From a virus: a DNA stretch of 22,514 bases. Positions 5,597 to 13,672 of this stretch are shown here, piece after piece. The DNA is taken from positions 1-22,514 of the IMG/VR virus record IMGVR_UViG_3300027132_000059. One strand, written 5' to 3'. The notes beneath the pieces were generated by a model that searched no databases, had not been told where the DNA came from, and was given only the letters and a program-made list of their open reading frames with translations. Made by a program: the position numbers and the translations under genes. Position 1 is the stretch's first letter, and each line of letters starts with the position of its first letter.

Positions 5597-7687
5597 TCAA
5601 TAAGCTGGGGAGAAACCTGTTGGTACTGGATAGACTGATGTATTAGCACCACGAGCTGTATTTACTGTTATTCTGAAATCACTAAGATAACCATTAGATA
5701 GTTGAAATCCATCAGCTGCAGCACCTACAAGTATTCTATTTTGTCCGGTACCTGCCCAAACATACGATGAACCAACACTTACTCCATTCAGGTATAAATA
5801 CAAACTACCACTTATTCTTGCTAGTGCAATATGGTTCCATGTATTAAGAGATACCTGGCCAGTAACCAGTCTATCAGAGAGAGCAATATAAACACCAATT
5901 GTACCATCTCCCTTATTGTAGATATGGATAACATCCTCTGATACACCTGTGTTTATTCGCTGATCATATATTCCTGACTGACCATTGCTGGTTTTATACA
6001 GCCAGAATTCTATGGCAAAGTTACCTCCCCCTGTTACAGCAGGGAAGCCCATACCCAAGGAAGTATTTGCTACAGGAGTTAAATTCATTGCACCTCCAAA
6101 ACGAATAACACTACCTCCAAATTTACTTACTCCACCATCTTTAAAAGCAGTTCCTGCAGCAGTCTCAATACTAAAGTTACCGGTACTATCAATTACTCCT
6201 GCATTATTAAAATTAAGTAGCATCTTGGTGTTGGCTGTATTAGATAATAATGTAGTAGGAACAGGACAGCTGTTTGATGTGTAATCGTGACTTCCGACTT
6301 GAAGTCTCATGTTCGATATATGACCAATCCACGGATTTGATGTCTCACCGCCATCAATACCAATCCTCCAGTTTTCTGAATTTACTATTGGTGTAGCATT
6401 ACTAGTTGCTCCAGTCACAATAACACCGTCAAGAGAAAGATATATTACTCCACCAACACGATATGCTGCAACATGTTGCCACCGGTGAGTTACAAGAGGA
6501 GTTGTATGAGCTAATGGACCTGCTATATTCCACGTGGTACCGTTACCACTCATATAAAGCTGGAGTGTAGAGGTACTTCTCCATAATAAAATTGGACCAT
6601 AGGCAGCTGTACCAGAACGGGTCGAAACTATGACACCAGTACTAGCCACAGATGTTGGATACACCCAGCACTCCAAACAAAAATCACCTGATCCTATATT
6701 TCTATTAATATTGTAGGGTAAGGCTAAGTGGTCAGTCGTTCCGTCAAAAAACGCACTAGCACCATCAATTGTTCGATCGTAAGGTCTTGATAAAACAGGA
6801 CTATATGTTAAAAGGTAAATACCTGTACCACTACTATTAGCAACTAGAGTTTTAGCTGTTGTAGTCGTATTAAAATCAGCAAGTCTACCTGTAGCCGGAA
6901 ATAGAAATGTCTGACCAGTTGCATTTCTTGTTATTGGAGTTTTTGATGGAGTAAAATTTGAGGTATATTTGGCAACACCGTCAAGAATACTTATACTAGA
7001 AACATATCCTTGATAGGAAGCAAGCCCACTTCGATACTGGCCTATTGTGGTATTTGATGTTGATAGTATTCTGGTTGTGACTGTGTTGGTGCCGGTTCTT
7101 GTTTGAGCAGTACCATTTACATATAAATTTATATTACCTGCATCCGCTACTACTGCAATGTGACTCCATGTATTACTAGTCAAAGCTGCAGCTGGGCTAG
7201 CCACCGTCTTATAGGCACCATCATACCATGTGAATCTTAAAGCATTACCGTTAGTTAGTCCTATTCCCCAATTGAATAGATTACTTGAAGAATTAAAGTC
7301 ACCCACTAGTGCAGGTGCATTACCACTACTAGGATCAGTAGTTTGAGTTCCCTGAGGATGAACCCATGCCTCTACCGTGAAGGTAGTTGATGTGTTTGAT
7401 AATGAAGGACCAGCAAAGGAAACCCATGCAGAATTTCTTACTTGAAAACTCCAATTCTCTCTATACGGAGAGAACGTTGTTACGGCAGTGTTACCACCTT
7501 TTGTTATCGTGGTGTTTAAACTTGACGAGTCTAGAAATACGTTATTGTTAGATGTAGGAACTGCCAATCCACTTGAAATGTTGATAAGTGTTTGTCCGTA
7601 AAAAGTGTCTCTTGGATCAGCTGGACGTGTTCCAAAACCACCCATCCTAGCTGCAGTACCACCACCAAGCATAGCTAACAACGGCAT
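5597..7687 (-). CDS. Virion protein with three LamG/concanavalin-like lectin domains
   Basis: 696 residues. After an N-terminal segment containing GGGTAARMGGFGTRPADPRD there are three repeats of a LamG-type jelly-roll. They lie at about 85-250 (FTVEAWVHP, NTWSHIAVVADAGNINLYVNG), 305-475 (FCLECWVYP, HRWQHVAAYRVGGVIYLSLDG) and 525-690 (FAIEFWLYK, NTWNHIALARISGSLYLYLNG). The diagnostic E-x-W-x-Y/H and W-x-H-(I/V)-A....(I/L)YL..(N/D)G pattern occurs in all three. Such domains usually bind carbohydrate, so this is probably a receptor- or glycan-binding tail or capsid decoration protein. The Shine-Dalgarno AAGGAT overlaps the upstream stop region. It sits between small virion proteins and the glycine-rich adhesin, within the fibre operon. 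The ligand cannot be read from sequence. Confidence 0.82.
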   Translation of the reverse strand: MPLLAMLGGGTAARMGGFGTRPADPRDTFYGQTLINISSGLAVPTSNNNVFLDSSSLNTTITKGGNTAVTTFSPYRENWSFQVRNSAWVSFAGPSLSNTSTTFTVEAWVHPQGTQTTDPSSGNAPALVGDFNSSSNLFNWGIGLTNGNALRFTWYDGAYKTVASPAAALTSNTWSHIAVVADAGNINLYVNGTAQTRTGTNTVTTRILSTSNTTIGQYRSGLASYQGYVSSISILDGVAKYTSNFTPSKTPITRNATGQTFLFPATGRLADFNTTTTAKTLVANSSGTGIYLLTYSPVLSRPYDRTIDGASAFFDGTTDHLALPYNINRNIGSGDFCLECWVYPTSVASTGVIVSTRSGTAAYGPILLWRSTSTLQLYMSGNGTTWNIAGPLAHTTPLVTHRWQHVAAYRVGGVIYLSLDGVIVTGATSNATPIVNSENWRIGIDGGETSNPWIGHISNMRLQVGSHDYTSNSCPVPTTLLSNTANTKMLLNFNNAGVIDSTGNFSIETAAGTAFKDGGVSKFGGSVIRFGGAMNLTPVANTSLGMGFPAVTGGGNFAIEFWLYKTSNGQSGIYDQRINTGVSEDVIHIYNKGDGTIGVYIALSDRLVTGQVSLNTWNHIALARISGSLYLYLNGVSVGSSYVWAGTGQNRILVGAAADGFQLSNGYLSDFRITVNTARGANTSVYPVPTGFSPAY

Positions 7688-7696
7688 ATTATATCC

Positions 7697-8125
7697 TTAA
7701 GCAAATCGTGATTGAGTAGCTAGTACAGTGTAAGCTGCATTACCTGTTTTGAGAATAGAATAACTATAAGCATCAATACCGTTAGCATTACCAGATGTAG
7801 GTGCAATAGCGCCCTGCCACTTTGGAGTAACACTAGAACCATCAATAGTAAGTGATGTTGGATAGTATGATGAAGCACCCTGCGTAACAAGAAATATGAT
7901 TGAGGCTGCTTGATCAACTGCAAGAAGAGAGTTGAGGGTATTAGTCGCATCACCTCTAATATTTACAGCCCAGTTTGAGCTTGCATTGGCAGTGTAGTAT
8001 AGTATTGACTGGGTAATTAAATCATAATTAATTGTACCGGTAGCAGCAGTTGCAGAAGAAGTTATGTTTTCATAAATTGCTGGTTGTCCCGTAATACCAG
8101 TTGTTCCATTAAGTGAAATTGTCAT
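7697..8125 (-). CDS. Small virion structural protein (fibre-cluster type)
   Basis: 142 residues beginning MTISLNGTTGITGQPAIYEN, a start frequently seen in marine phage tail-associated proteins. The rest is small-residue-rich predicted beta structure: INYDLITQSILYYTANASSN, AASIIFLVTQGASSYYPTSL, and a C-terminal YSYSILKTGNAAYTVLATQS. No catalytic motif is seen. AAGGACT precedes the ATG by 8 bases, overlapping the upstream gene's stop. Its stop is 9 bases before the LamG protein. It may be a fibre or decoration subunit, and the exact role is unknown. Confidence 0.68.
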   Translation of the reverse strand: MTISLNGTTGITGQPAIYENITSSATAATGTINYDLITQSILYYTANASSNWAVNIRGDATNTLNSLLAVDQAASIIFLVTQGASSYYPTSLTIDGSSVTPKWQGAIAPTSGNANGIDAYSYSILKTGNAAYTVLATQSRFA

Positions 8126-8136
8126 TTTTTTAGTCC

Positions 8137-8904
8137 TTAGGCCCAGGTACCAACGTTTGTATTAGCACCACTGGTACTGATAGGATATATGTGAAAGTAT
8201 GAGCCAGTAGTTGTTGAGTAAGAACCAGCTGGTGCTGCAGAGGTTGTATACTGAGGAATAAACGTACCACCAACATTAATTGATACGGTGCCTTTTACAA
8301 ACACAGTATGATACTGAGTAGCTGATGCACTAGTTGCATATATTGAAACAGCTGTAGTATTTATAAAACCAGCTCTAGCCTCGCTACCAGCTGTGAGTAA
8401 GGGTGTTGAAAAGTTTGTTGTTGCAAACTGAGCATCTACAAACCCGCCAATATTATTAATAGTTGCAGTGCCACCAAATGAATAAGATACTGTATGAGTT
8501 GTTGTTCCAACAGTCTTACCAAGTAGGTACATTCCTTCGAATGCATAGACTGTTGAACTAGATAGTGTAACACCAACACCAAACACACTCTGAGCTGCGG
8601 TAGTGTTAGCTCCTACATAATCAGCATTCAATCTAAAGAACTGACTGCTTGGTATAACACCACGCTGAGTACCTTGTGGAGTTGCGTATAATACCTTACC
8701 ATCATACTCCATTGATCCTGCATTAGCAGTTGCCAGGTTTGTTCCAGATCTGAATAAAAGGGGTTGATTTATAGTGTTACCAATTGGAAGTATGATTGCT
8801 CCTGTAAATGTTGTATCAAGTAAAGTGTCAACCACCATTACATTTGATCCATTGATTTGGAACGATGTTGAACCGTCGTTATTTGTTTGAATGCCTGTTG
8901 TCAT
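8137..8904 (-). CDS. Virion structural protein, paralogue of the upstream gene
   Basis: 255 residues. It shares blocks with the 321-residue product of the preceding gene. Shared blocks are SMEYDGKVLYATP...RGVIPSSQFFRLNA (64-93), VTLSSSTVYAFE (112-123), THTVSYSFGGTATI.NI (136-152) and KGTVSINVGGTFIPQY...AAP.GSY...GSY..IYPI (204-242). The two genes therefore arose by duplication. The C-terminal block (strands plus GGTFIPQY) may be a trimeric beta-sandwich head. This copy lacks an insertion of about 70 residues found in the paralogue. The ATG has AGGATAATAA upstream. Probably a fibre or tail-associated protein; the function has not been established. Confidence 0.72.
   Translation of the reverse strand: MTTGIQTNNDGSTSFQINGSNVMVVDTLLDTTFTGAIILPIGNTINQPLLFRSGTNLATANAGSMEYDGKVLYATPQGTQRGVIPSSQFFRLNADYVGANTTAAQSVFGVGVTLSSSTVYAFEGMYLLGKTVGTTTHTVSYSFGGTATINNIGGFVDAQFATTNFSTPLLTAGSEARAGFINTTAVSIYATSASATQYHTVFVKGTVSINVGGTFIPQYTTSAAPAGSYSTTTGSYFHIYPISTSGANTNVGTWA
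8358..8365 (-). promoter_or_regulatory. Perfect TATAAATA late-promoter-like octamer inside a gene
   Basis: The minus strand reads TATAAATA exactly, within codons for F-I-N-T of the 255-residue protein and about 230 bases upstream of the next gene start. It could be an internal late promoter for the genes at 8125 and below. A perfect copy also occurs on the geneless plus strand at 5793-5800, so chance matches exist in this AT-rich sequence. Confidence 0.22.
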
Positions 8905-8912
8905 TTATTATC

Positions 8913-9878
8913 CTATACCCAGTTACCAACAGAAATATCCGCTGCAGCGTATGGTCCAATTGGATAGAATTGCATATATGATCCACCAAGTGTAATGTAG
9001 GTACCACCAGGAGCTGCAGAGAGCTGATATTGTGGAATAAATGTTCCTCCTGCGTTAATTGCCACAGTTCCCTTAATTAGAATATTCATGTAGATTGTAT
9101 TTGTAATACCTGTAAATAAAGCTTGCGCTCCTGCTGTTGTTACAGTAAAGTCAGCTATATTACCAACTGCAGCAGGAGTTGTGTTGCTATTTGTTGGACT
9201 AGAAGTGGTTTTTACATTATACATAATATTATGTACCGATGCAGTTCCACCAAATAAAAGTGAGAAGCTATGAGAACTGGTACCAGCAGTTCTTGCTATA
9301 CCATATACCATCTCAAAAGCATAAACCGTATTACTTGATACCGTCAATCCCTTACTTGACTTGATCTCTCTAGACCCGACAGTCTGAGATATACTTACAG
9401 TATATGTACCAGATCCACCAGTACCTGTTCCTAATGCTGTAATAATTGTATTTGCTGTGATACCAGTACCATACACCTGCTGACCAACAGCAAAGCCGTT
9501 AGCAACAGTACCACCAACTGTTAGCGTTGTACCGGCAATATTAGATGTTGTTCCTGATCCACCAGTAATAAACCCAATACCCATTGCTGCAACGTTAGCG
9601 CCAGAGCTATTAGCATTGAGTCTATAATATTCCATTGTAGGTAGAACTCCACGCTCGTTCAATAGCGGAGTTCCATAAAAAGCTGTGCCATCATACTCTA
9701 ACGCACCATTAGCTACGGTTGAAAAAGAAGTACAAGCAAGTATAGCTTTTTGAGATGATGATAGTGTGAGTGCTGTGGTACCTGCCCCACCACCTGTTTT
9801 CAATTCCAATATACCAGAACCATCTCCAACCATACCAAAATTATTTGTATCATTACCTGCTGTAATTACTGTTGACAT
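8913..9878 (-). CDS. Virion structural protein with inserted beta domain
   Basis: 321 residues. The N-terminal part has ALEYDGTAFYGTPLLNERGV then EYYRLNA. The C-terminal part has IKGTVAINAGGTFIPQYQLS and SYMQFYPIG. These are the same architecture as the 255-residue paralogue downstream. Residues about 103-176 have no counterpart in that paralogue. They hold TTLTVGGTV, GQQVYGTGITANTIITALG and GTGTGGSGTYTVSISQTVGS, a small beta domain often seen as a mobile insert in marine phage fibre proteins. AAGGGCG precedes the ATG by 5 bases and overlaps the upstream stop region. It is likely a tail-fibre or tip-associated subunit, and no enzyme motif is seen. Confidence 0.74.
   Translation of the reverse strand: MSTVITAGNDTNNFGMVGDGSGILELKTGGGAGTTALTLSSSQKAILACTSFSTVANGALEYDGTAFYGTPLLNERGVLPTMEYYRLNANSSGANVAAMGIGFITGGSGTTSNIAGTTLTVGGTVANGFAVGQQVYGTGITANTIITALGTGTGGSGTYTVSISQTVGSREIKSSKGLTVSSNTVYAFEMVYGIARTAGTSSHSFSLLFGGTASVHNIMYNVKTTSSPTNSNTTPAAVGNIADFTVTTAGAQALFTGITNTIYMNILIKGTVAINAGGTFIPQYQLSAAPGGTYITLGGSYMQFYPIGPYAAADISVGNWV
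9351..9572 (-). repeat. Inserted beta-domain cassette in the 321-residue protein
   Basis: Codons for residues about 103-176, absent from the adjacent paralogue. The tell-tale sequence is VGQQVYGTGI followed by a GTGTGG linker and TYTVSISQTV. The alignment joins FGVGVTLSSSTVYAFE in the paralogue directly across this stretch, which defines the insert. Confidence 0.65.
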
Positions 9879-9894
9879 TTTTCGCCCTTAAATA

Positions 9895-11742
9895 TTATAG
9901 TATAACCAAACGTGAATTATTTGCAACACTAACACCTACTCCGTTAGCAAAACTTACTGGACCAATTATCATTGCGTTATTTCCAGTAGTTACATTTACA
10001 TTACTTGTTATGGTAGTGGATGAGAAGTATACGGGTCCACTACCTGAACCTCCCGATACAGTACTCCAATAAGGAGCACCTGTAGCACCATTGGAAGCAA
10101 GTACTTGACCAGCTGTTCCAGTAGTCCCGTTTGCTGAAAGAGGCACATTATTTAATGTTACCTGAGTGCTATTAGCAATAAAAGATGTACCGGATGAAAT
10201 AGTTGCAGAGTTTACACTTGTAGTAGCGTTTACAACAGCTGCTAGGAAGCCATTTGCTTGTAAGTTTGCAATCCTGAATGTTGCGTTTGATGTGTCAATG
10301 AAAGCAGATTCATCTGGTTCAGGATCGTAATTATCGAATACTTTATATACACCATCAGTTGCATCTCTGAAGAAACCAGTGTGGTGATATGTACCATCAT
10401 TATAACCAGCCGCAAAACCAATATCTGGATTTGCATCTGTTGTACCCCTTGCAGTACCACCTGATGTATATGTATCAGTGTTTGTATTAGCAACAATAAA
10501 ATGTGTTGCATTTGCTTGGGTTATGTTGTGATATGTTCCGTTGAACGACGAAGGTGTTACACCAGTTACAGTTACGTCCCAGTTATTAGCATAGTTATTA
10601 TTAGCAACAAACACAACAGCTGTACCGTTACCAGTAGCGCCAGTGATATTAGCAAGAACACCGTTATTCATGAATATCATGTGGTCAGTAACTGCAAGTG
10701 TCCTGGCAGATACTGTAAATGTATTTCCCGAAACTGTTAAGTTACCTCCAATAGTGACAGCACCACTGAAGTCCCCAGTATTTGCAAATAAATTCCATCT
10801 ATTAGATAATGATCCTAAAGAGTAAGTATTAGACGCTGGGGTGATTGACGTCGCATTAGCTATAAATGCTGTTGTTGTAAAGGAAGTGGCGTTGATACTA
10901 TTAGCCAATATTGTAGTTACAACTACTGATGTTGAGTTCACAACAGAGTTGACTGTTGAATTACCAACACTGATATTAGTTGTGCTAATATTAATATTAG
11001 CTCCAACATTGATTGCTGTTGTTATATTAGCAGTTGAAGGTAATCTAGCTGTGTCTAGTGTGCCTGATGTAATATTATTGGCATTCGATGAATATAATCT
11101 CAAATCAGCTGCACTATTACCACCGACGTATGAAGCATTATTTACACTCAACGCACTAGCATATATTGCATCTACGAACAAACCAGAAGAGTTAGCAATC
11201 AGACCCGTATTTGCATTGACAGATATTGTACCTGTCGATGTTATTGGACCACCGGTTAAACCGTTACCAGTATCAACTTGTGTTACAGTACCATTTCCAC
11301 CACCACCAGCCCAGTAAGGAGCTCCAGTTGATCCGTTAGATATAAGAAATTGACCAGCTGTTCCTGTTGATCCATTTGCTGTCAATGGGGTGGTAACAAC
11401 TAGAGCTGTTGTATTAACAATGAATGATGTACCGACAGTTAAAAGAGCACTGTTAACAGATGTTGATATATTAGCGTAACCAGTTCCAATAATAGCTGTA
11501 CTATTAGCAATAAAATTAGATCCAACAGTATGGCTAGCAGCGTTAGCAGTATTAGAAACATTTTGATTAGTGAGATTAGCACCGACTTCAAACTGAACGG
11601 TTCCGTTAGACGAAAACATCTTACCATCGGTAAGATTGAGCGCTAGCTCACCAGTATCAATGTATTGGGTATTTGCAGGATCGGAGGTATTAGGCGTACG
11701 ACCGGATACAGTCGTACGTTTGACTTGAAATAAATTAGCCAT
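9895..11742 (-). CDS. Tail-fibre protein (615 residues)
   Basis: The N-terminus MANLFQVKRT...DTGELALNLTDGKMF is the docking segment seen in many phage fibres, also present in the 557-residue fibre here. The shaft is rich in Asn, Ser, Thr and Val, with repeated NST/ANST units. A 22-residue element ending SNGSTGAPYW occurs at 123-144 and again at 538-559. Residues 307-480 form a module shared with the 557-residue fibre (LGSLSNRWN...GNLTVSGN...DIGFAAGYNDG...HTGFFRDATDGVYKVFDNY), here interrupted by an insert of about 77 residues. AAGGGG lies upstream of the ATG. Likely a trimeric side or tail fibre; no self-cleavage domain is present at its end. The receptor is unknown. Confidence 0.8.
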   Translation of the reverse strand: MANLFQVKRTTVSGRTPNTSDPANTQYIDTGELALNLTDGKMFSSNGTVQFEVGANLTNQNVSNTANAASHTVGSNFIANSTAIIGTGYANISTSVNSALLTVGTSFIVNTTALVVTTPLTANGSTGTAGQFLISNGSTGAPYWAGGGGNGTVTQVDTGNGLTGGPITSTGTISVNANTGLIANSSGLFVDAIYASALSVNNASYVGGNSAADLRLYSSNANNITSGTLDTARLPSTANITTAINVGANINISTTNISVGNSTVNSVVNSTSVVVTTILANSINATSFTTTAFIANATSITPASNTYSLGSLSNRWNLFANTGDFSGAVTIGGNLTVSGNTFTVSARTLAVTDHMIFMNNGVLANITGATGNGTAVVFVANNNYANNWDVTVTGVTPSSFNGTYHNITQANATHFIVANTNTDTYTSGGTARGTTDANPDIGFAAGYNDGTYHHTGFFRDATDGVYKVFDNYDPEPDESAFIDTSNATFRIANLQANGFLAAVVNATTSVNSATISSGTSFIANSTQVTLNNVPLSANGTTGTAGQVLASNGATGAPYWSTVSGGSGSGPVYFSSTTITSNVNVTTGNNAMIIGPVSFANGVGVSVANNSRLVIL

Positions 11743-11756
11743 CTGGCCCCTTCAGA

Positions 11757-11770
11757 ACTCTATTTAGAGT
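11757..11770. other. Small inverted repeat between coiled-coil and fibre genes
   Basis: ACTCTATTTAGAGT can form a 5-6 base-pair stem. It lies in the 27-base gap before the 615-residue fibre gene. No T-run follows on the transcribed strand, so it is not a convincing terminator. It overlaps a weak TCTAAATA match to the late-promoter octamer. Confidence 0.3.
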
Positions 11771-11973
11771 CAAAAAGAATTATCAGAATTTTCCGATTTC
11801 TTCTTGGTTGTTTTTTCTATCTTAGTATTTAGCTTGGATAAATCATCAGCTAGCTGGGCTGCTTTAGCCTCGGCTAGCTGAAGTCTTGCTTCTAGTATAA
11901 TTTGTTTTGCTACTAAATCTTCAATCCAGGACTTTTGTTTTGCAATATAGACATTAACGAAATCAACTTCCAC
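11770..11973 (-). CDS. Small coiled-coil protein with GTG start
   Basis: 67 residues. After VDFVNVYIAKQKSWIEDLVAK comes a continuous heptad-like helix (IILEARLQLAEAKAAQLADDLSKLNTKIEKT) and a Lys/Ser-rich tail. This gives a parallel coiled-coil look with no enzyme motif. The start is GTG at 11973-11971, overlapping the upstream TAG as TAGTG. A strong GGAGGAA at 11981-11987, 7 bases upstream, supports it. Small proteins of this shape sit between fibre genes in marine T4-like phages. It may trimerise with or chaperone the fibres on either side, which is an inference from position and heptads. Confidence 0.75.
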   Translation of the reverse strand: MEVDFVNVYIAKQKSWIEDLVAKQIILEARLQLAEAKAAQLADDLSKLNTKIEKTTKKKSENSDNSF

Positions 11974-13646
11974 TAGAATGTTCCTCCATCAAGAGTAGCG
12001 TATACAAGTGCTGTACCATTAGACTGCAACACTCTTCCTGCAGCACCAATTGATAACTTTCTAAATCCATTTGTCGTGTTAGCAACAAGAATATCTTCTG
12101 CTGTATAACTGTTAAGACCAGTACCACCACTGTTACCTGATAGAGCTGTGGTAAGGTTTAAAGAGTTTGCAGTGATAGTTACAGCAATAGTTGAGTTAGC
12201 TGAGAGTGCAACAGCAGTACTATTAGTTACAAGACCACCAGAAACTAAGAAGGAAGAAAGCGAAGCTCTTCTGAATGATGCATGAGCCGTATTGATTACA
12301 CTACCTGGATCCGGTGTATAGTTGTCAAATAAATAGTATACATCATCAGTAGCATCACGTATAAAACCAGTATGTCTATCAGTTGCACCATCATTATAAT
12401 GGCCTACAAAACCAATGTCAACTAGATCAGATGCATTATTTGTTCCCAACTGAATTATTGGATCGGAAACAAGTAACGAACTTACATTAATTGTTGTTAC
12501 GTTACCAGAAACAACTAAGTTTCCAGAAATCTGAACATTGCCGTCAAAGTAACCAGAGTGAGAATGAACATTGGCTGCATGTATTTCATTCCATCTGATT
12601 GTATTATTACCAATATTATACGTTGCATTGGCGTTAGGCATGATATCAGTATTAACAAGAGCTTTAATAGTGATAACATCGGTGGTATTACTACCCAATA
12701 CAGTATTACCATTAACTGTTAGATCTTGAAATGTTACTGCACCAGTCGTTGAAATATCTTGACCTACATGAACACCAGTAGCATTAACTACAACACCAGT
12801 ACCTGCATTAACAAATACACCTGTAGAATTTGAAACGATACCGTTACCGGCAACTACTGCAATTGTAGGAGCTGATCCTTCTGAGGACCCGCTACCAGAA
12901 ATACCGTTACCAGCTGTAATTGTTGCTACGTAGTTACCAGTTGTTTTTGTTCCCAGTGCAATACCATCATCTTTAACTCTGAGAGCGCCACCAGAAATTT
13001 CAATTGTTGAGCTATCTACATTAGCGAATACACCAGTTGAGTTTGCAACAATACCACCACCAGCAACGACTGCTACGGTTGGAGTAGATCCTTCTGAAGT
13101 ACCATTGCCAGACAAACCATTACCTGCTGTAATTGTTGCAACATAGTTACCTGTAGTATCTGTGCCAAGTGCAATAGCATCTGCAGCAATAGTGGCTACA
13201 CCGTTTGCATCGATTGTAATATCACCAGATACAGATACGTTTCTGAATACACCGGTTGAGTTTGCAACAAGGATCTGTGCACCAGTGACACCGGATGTCT
13301 CAACATCAGATAAATCACTCAGTGAAGTAGCAGGATTACCCCAGTACAAACCACCTGTTGAATTTGCTAAAAGTGCCTGAGCGTTACCAGAAGATCCATT
13401 TGCATAAATTTTAGTAGGTACAAGATTAGCAACTCTGATCTCGTCCAAATACCCGGTACCATTAGCAACAAGTGCTTGATTAGCTGTAAGAGTACCAGGA
13501 TATCTTCTACCACCAATAGGACGAACATACTGCCCATCACCAATGAATAGTACCTCACCATTAGACGTATACGCTAATTCACCGTCTTCCAGTGTTGCTG
13601 GCACCGCCGTCAGGGCGGAACGCTTAATTTGAATAAGATTAGACAT
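11973..13646 (-). CDS. Tail-fibre protein (557 residues)
   Basis: The N-terminus SNLIQIKRS...LEDGELAYTSNGEVLFIGDG matches phage fibre docking domains. It is followed by repeated NSTGVF-type units. Two tandem copies of about 53 residues (157-209 and 228-280, offset 71) carry GT.TTGNYVATITAGNG and ANSTGVF. Residues 341-460 are the module shared with the 615-residue fibre (IGNNTIRWNE, GNLVVSGNVTT, DIGFVGHYNDG, RHTGFIRDATDDVYYLFDNY). The C-terminus reads ALVYATLDGGTF. A ribosome site AAGGTAAAAG precedes the ATG. Probably a trimeric tail fibre. The shared module without the insert of the other fibre suggests duplication followed by domain gain. Confidence 0.8.
   Translation of the reverse strand: MSNLIQIKRSALTAVPATLEDGELAYTSNGEVLFIGDGQYVRPIGGRRYPGTLTANQALVANGTGYLDEIRVANLVPTKIYANGSSGNAQALLANSTGGLYWGNPATSLSDLSDVETSGVTGAQILVANSTGVFRNVSVSGDITIDANGVATIAADAIALGTDTTGNYVATITAGNGLSGNGTSEGSTPTVAVVAGGGIVANSTGVFANVDSSTIEISGGALRVKDDGIALGTKTTGNYVATITAGNGISGSGSSEGSAPTIAVVAGNGIVSNSTGVFVNAGTGVVVNATGVHVGQDISTTGAVTFQDLTVNGNTVLGSNTTDVITIKALVNTDIMPNANATYNIGNNTIRWNEIHAANVHSHSGYFDGNVQISGNLVVSGNVTTINVSSLLVSDPIIQLGTNNASDLVDIGFVGHYNDGATDRHTGFIRDATDDVYYLFDNYTPDPGSVINTAHASFRRASLSSFLVSGGLVTNSTAVALSANSTIAVTITANSLNLTTALSGNSGGTGLNSYTAEDILVANTTNGFRKLSIGAAGRVLQSNGTALVYATLDGGTF
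12807..13178 (-). repeat. Tandem 213-base duplication in the 557-residue fibre
   Basis: Residues 157-209 and 228-280 align at a constant offset of 71 residues. Shared sequence includes IALGT-TTGNYVATITAGNG and EGS-PT-AVVAG-GIV-NSTGVF. The copies differ at several positions in DNA and protein, so the duplication is not very recent. Confidence 0.8.
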
Positions 13647-13672
13647 CTTTTACCTTTTTTATAATTATTATG

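Noticed and set aside
5793-5800. Exact TATAAATA on the plus strand
   Set aside because: There are no plus-strand genes to drive. It arises from codons of the LYLYLNG strand of the third LamG domain. Kept as a warning on chance matches.
10242-10511. Minus-strand out-of-frame reading frame in the 615-residue fibre
   Set aside because: Leu/Ile/His/Gln-rich composition typical of frame-shifted repetitive fibre sequence, with no ribosome site.
11757-11770. Rho-independent terminator at the small palindrome
   Set aside because: The stem is only 5-6 base pairs, AT-rich, and not followed by a T-run on the transcribed strand.
13656-13663. TATAAAAA just before the 557-residue fibre gene
   Set aside because: It is only about 10 bases from the ATG and would leave no room for a leader with the ribosome site.
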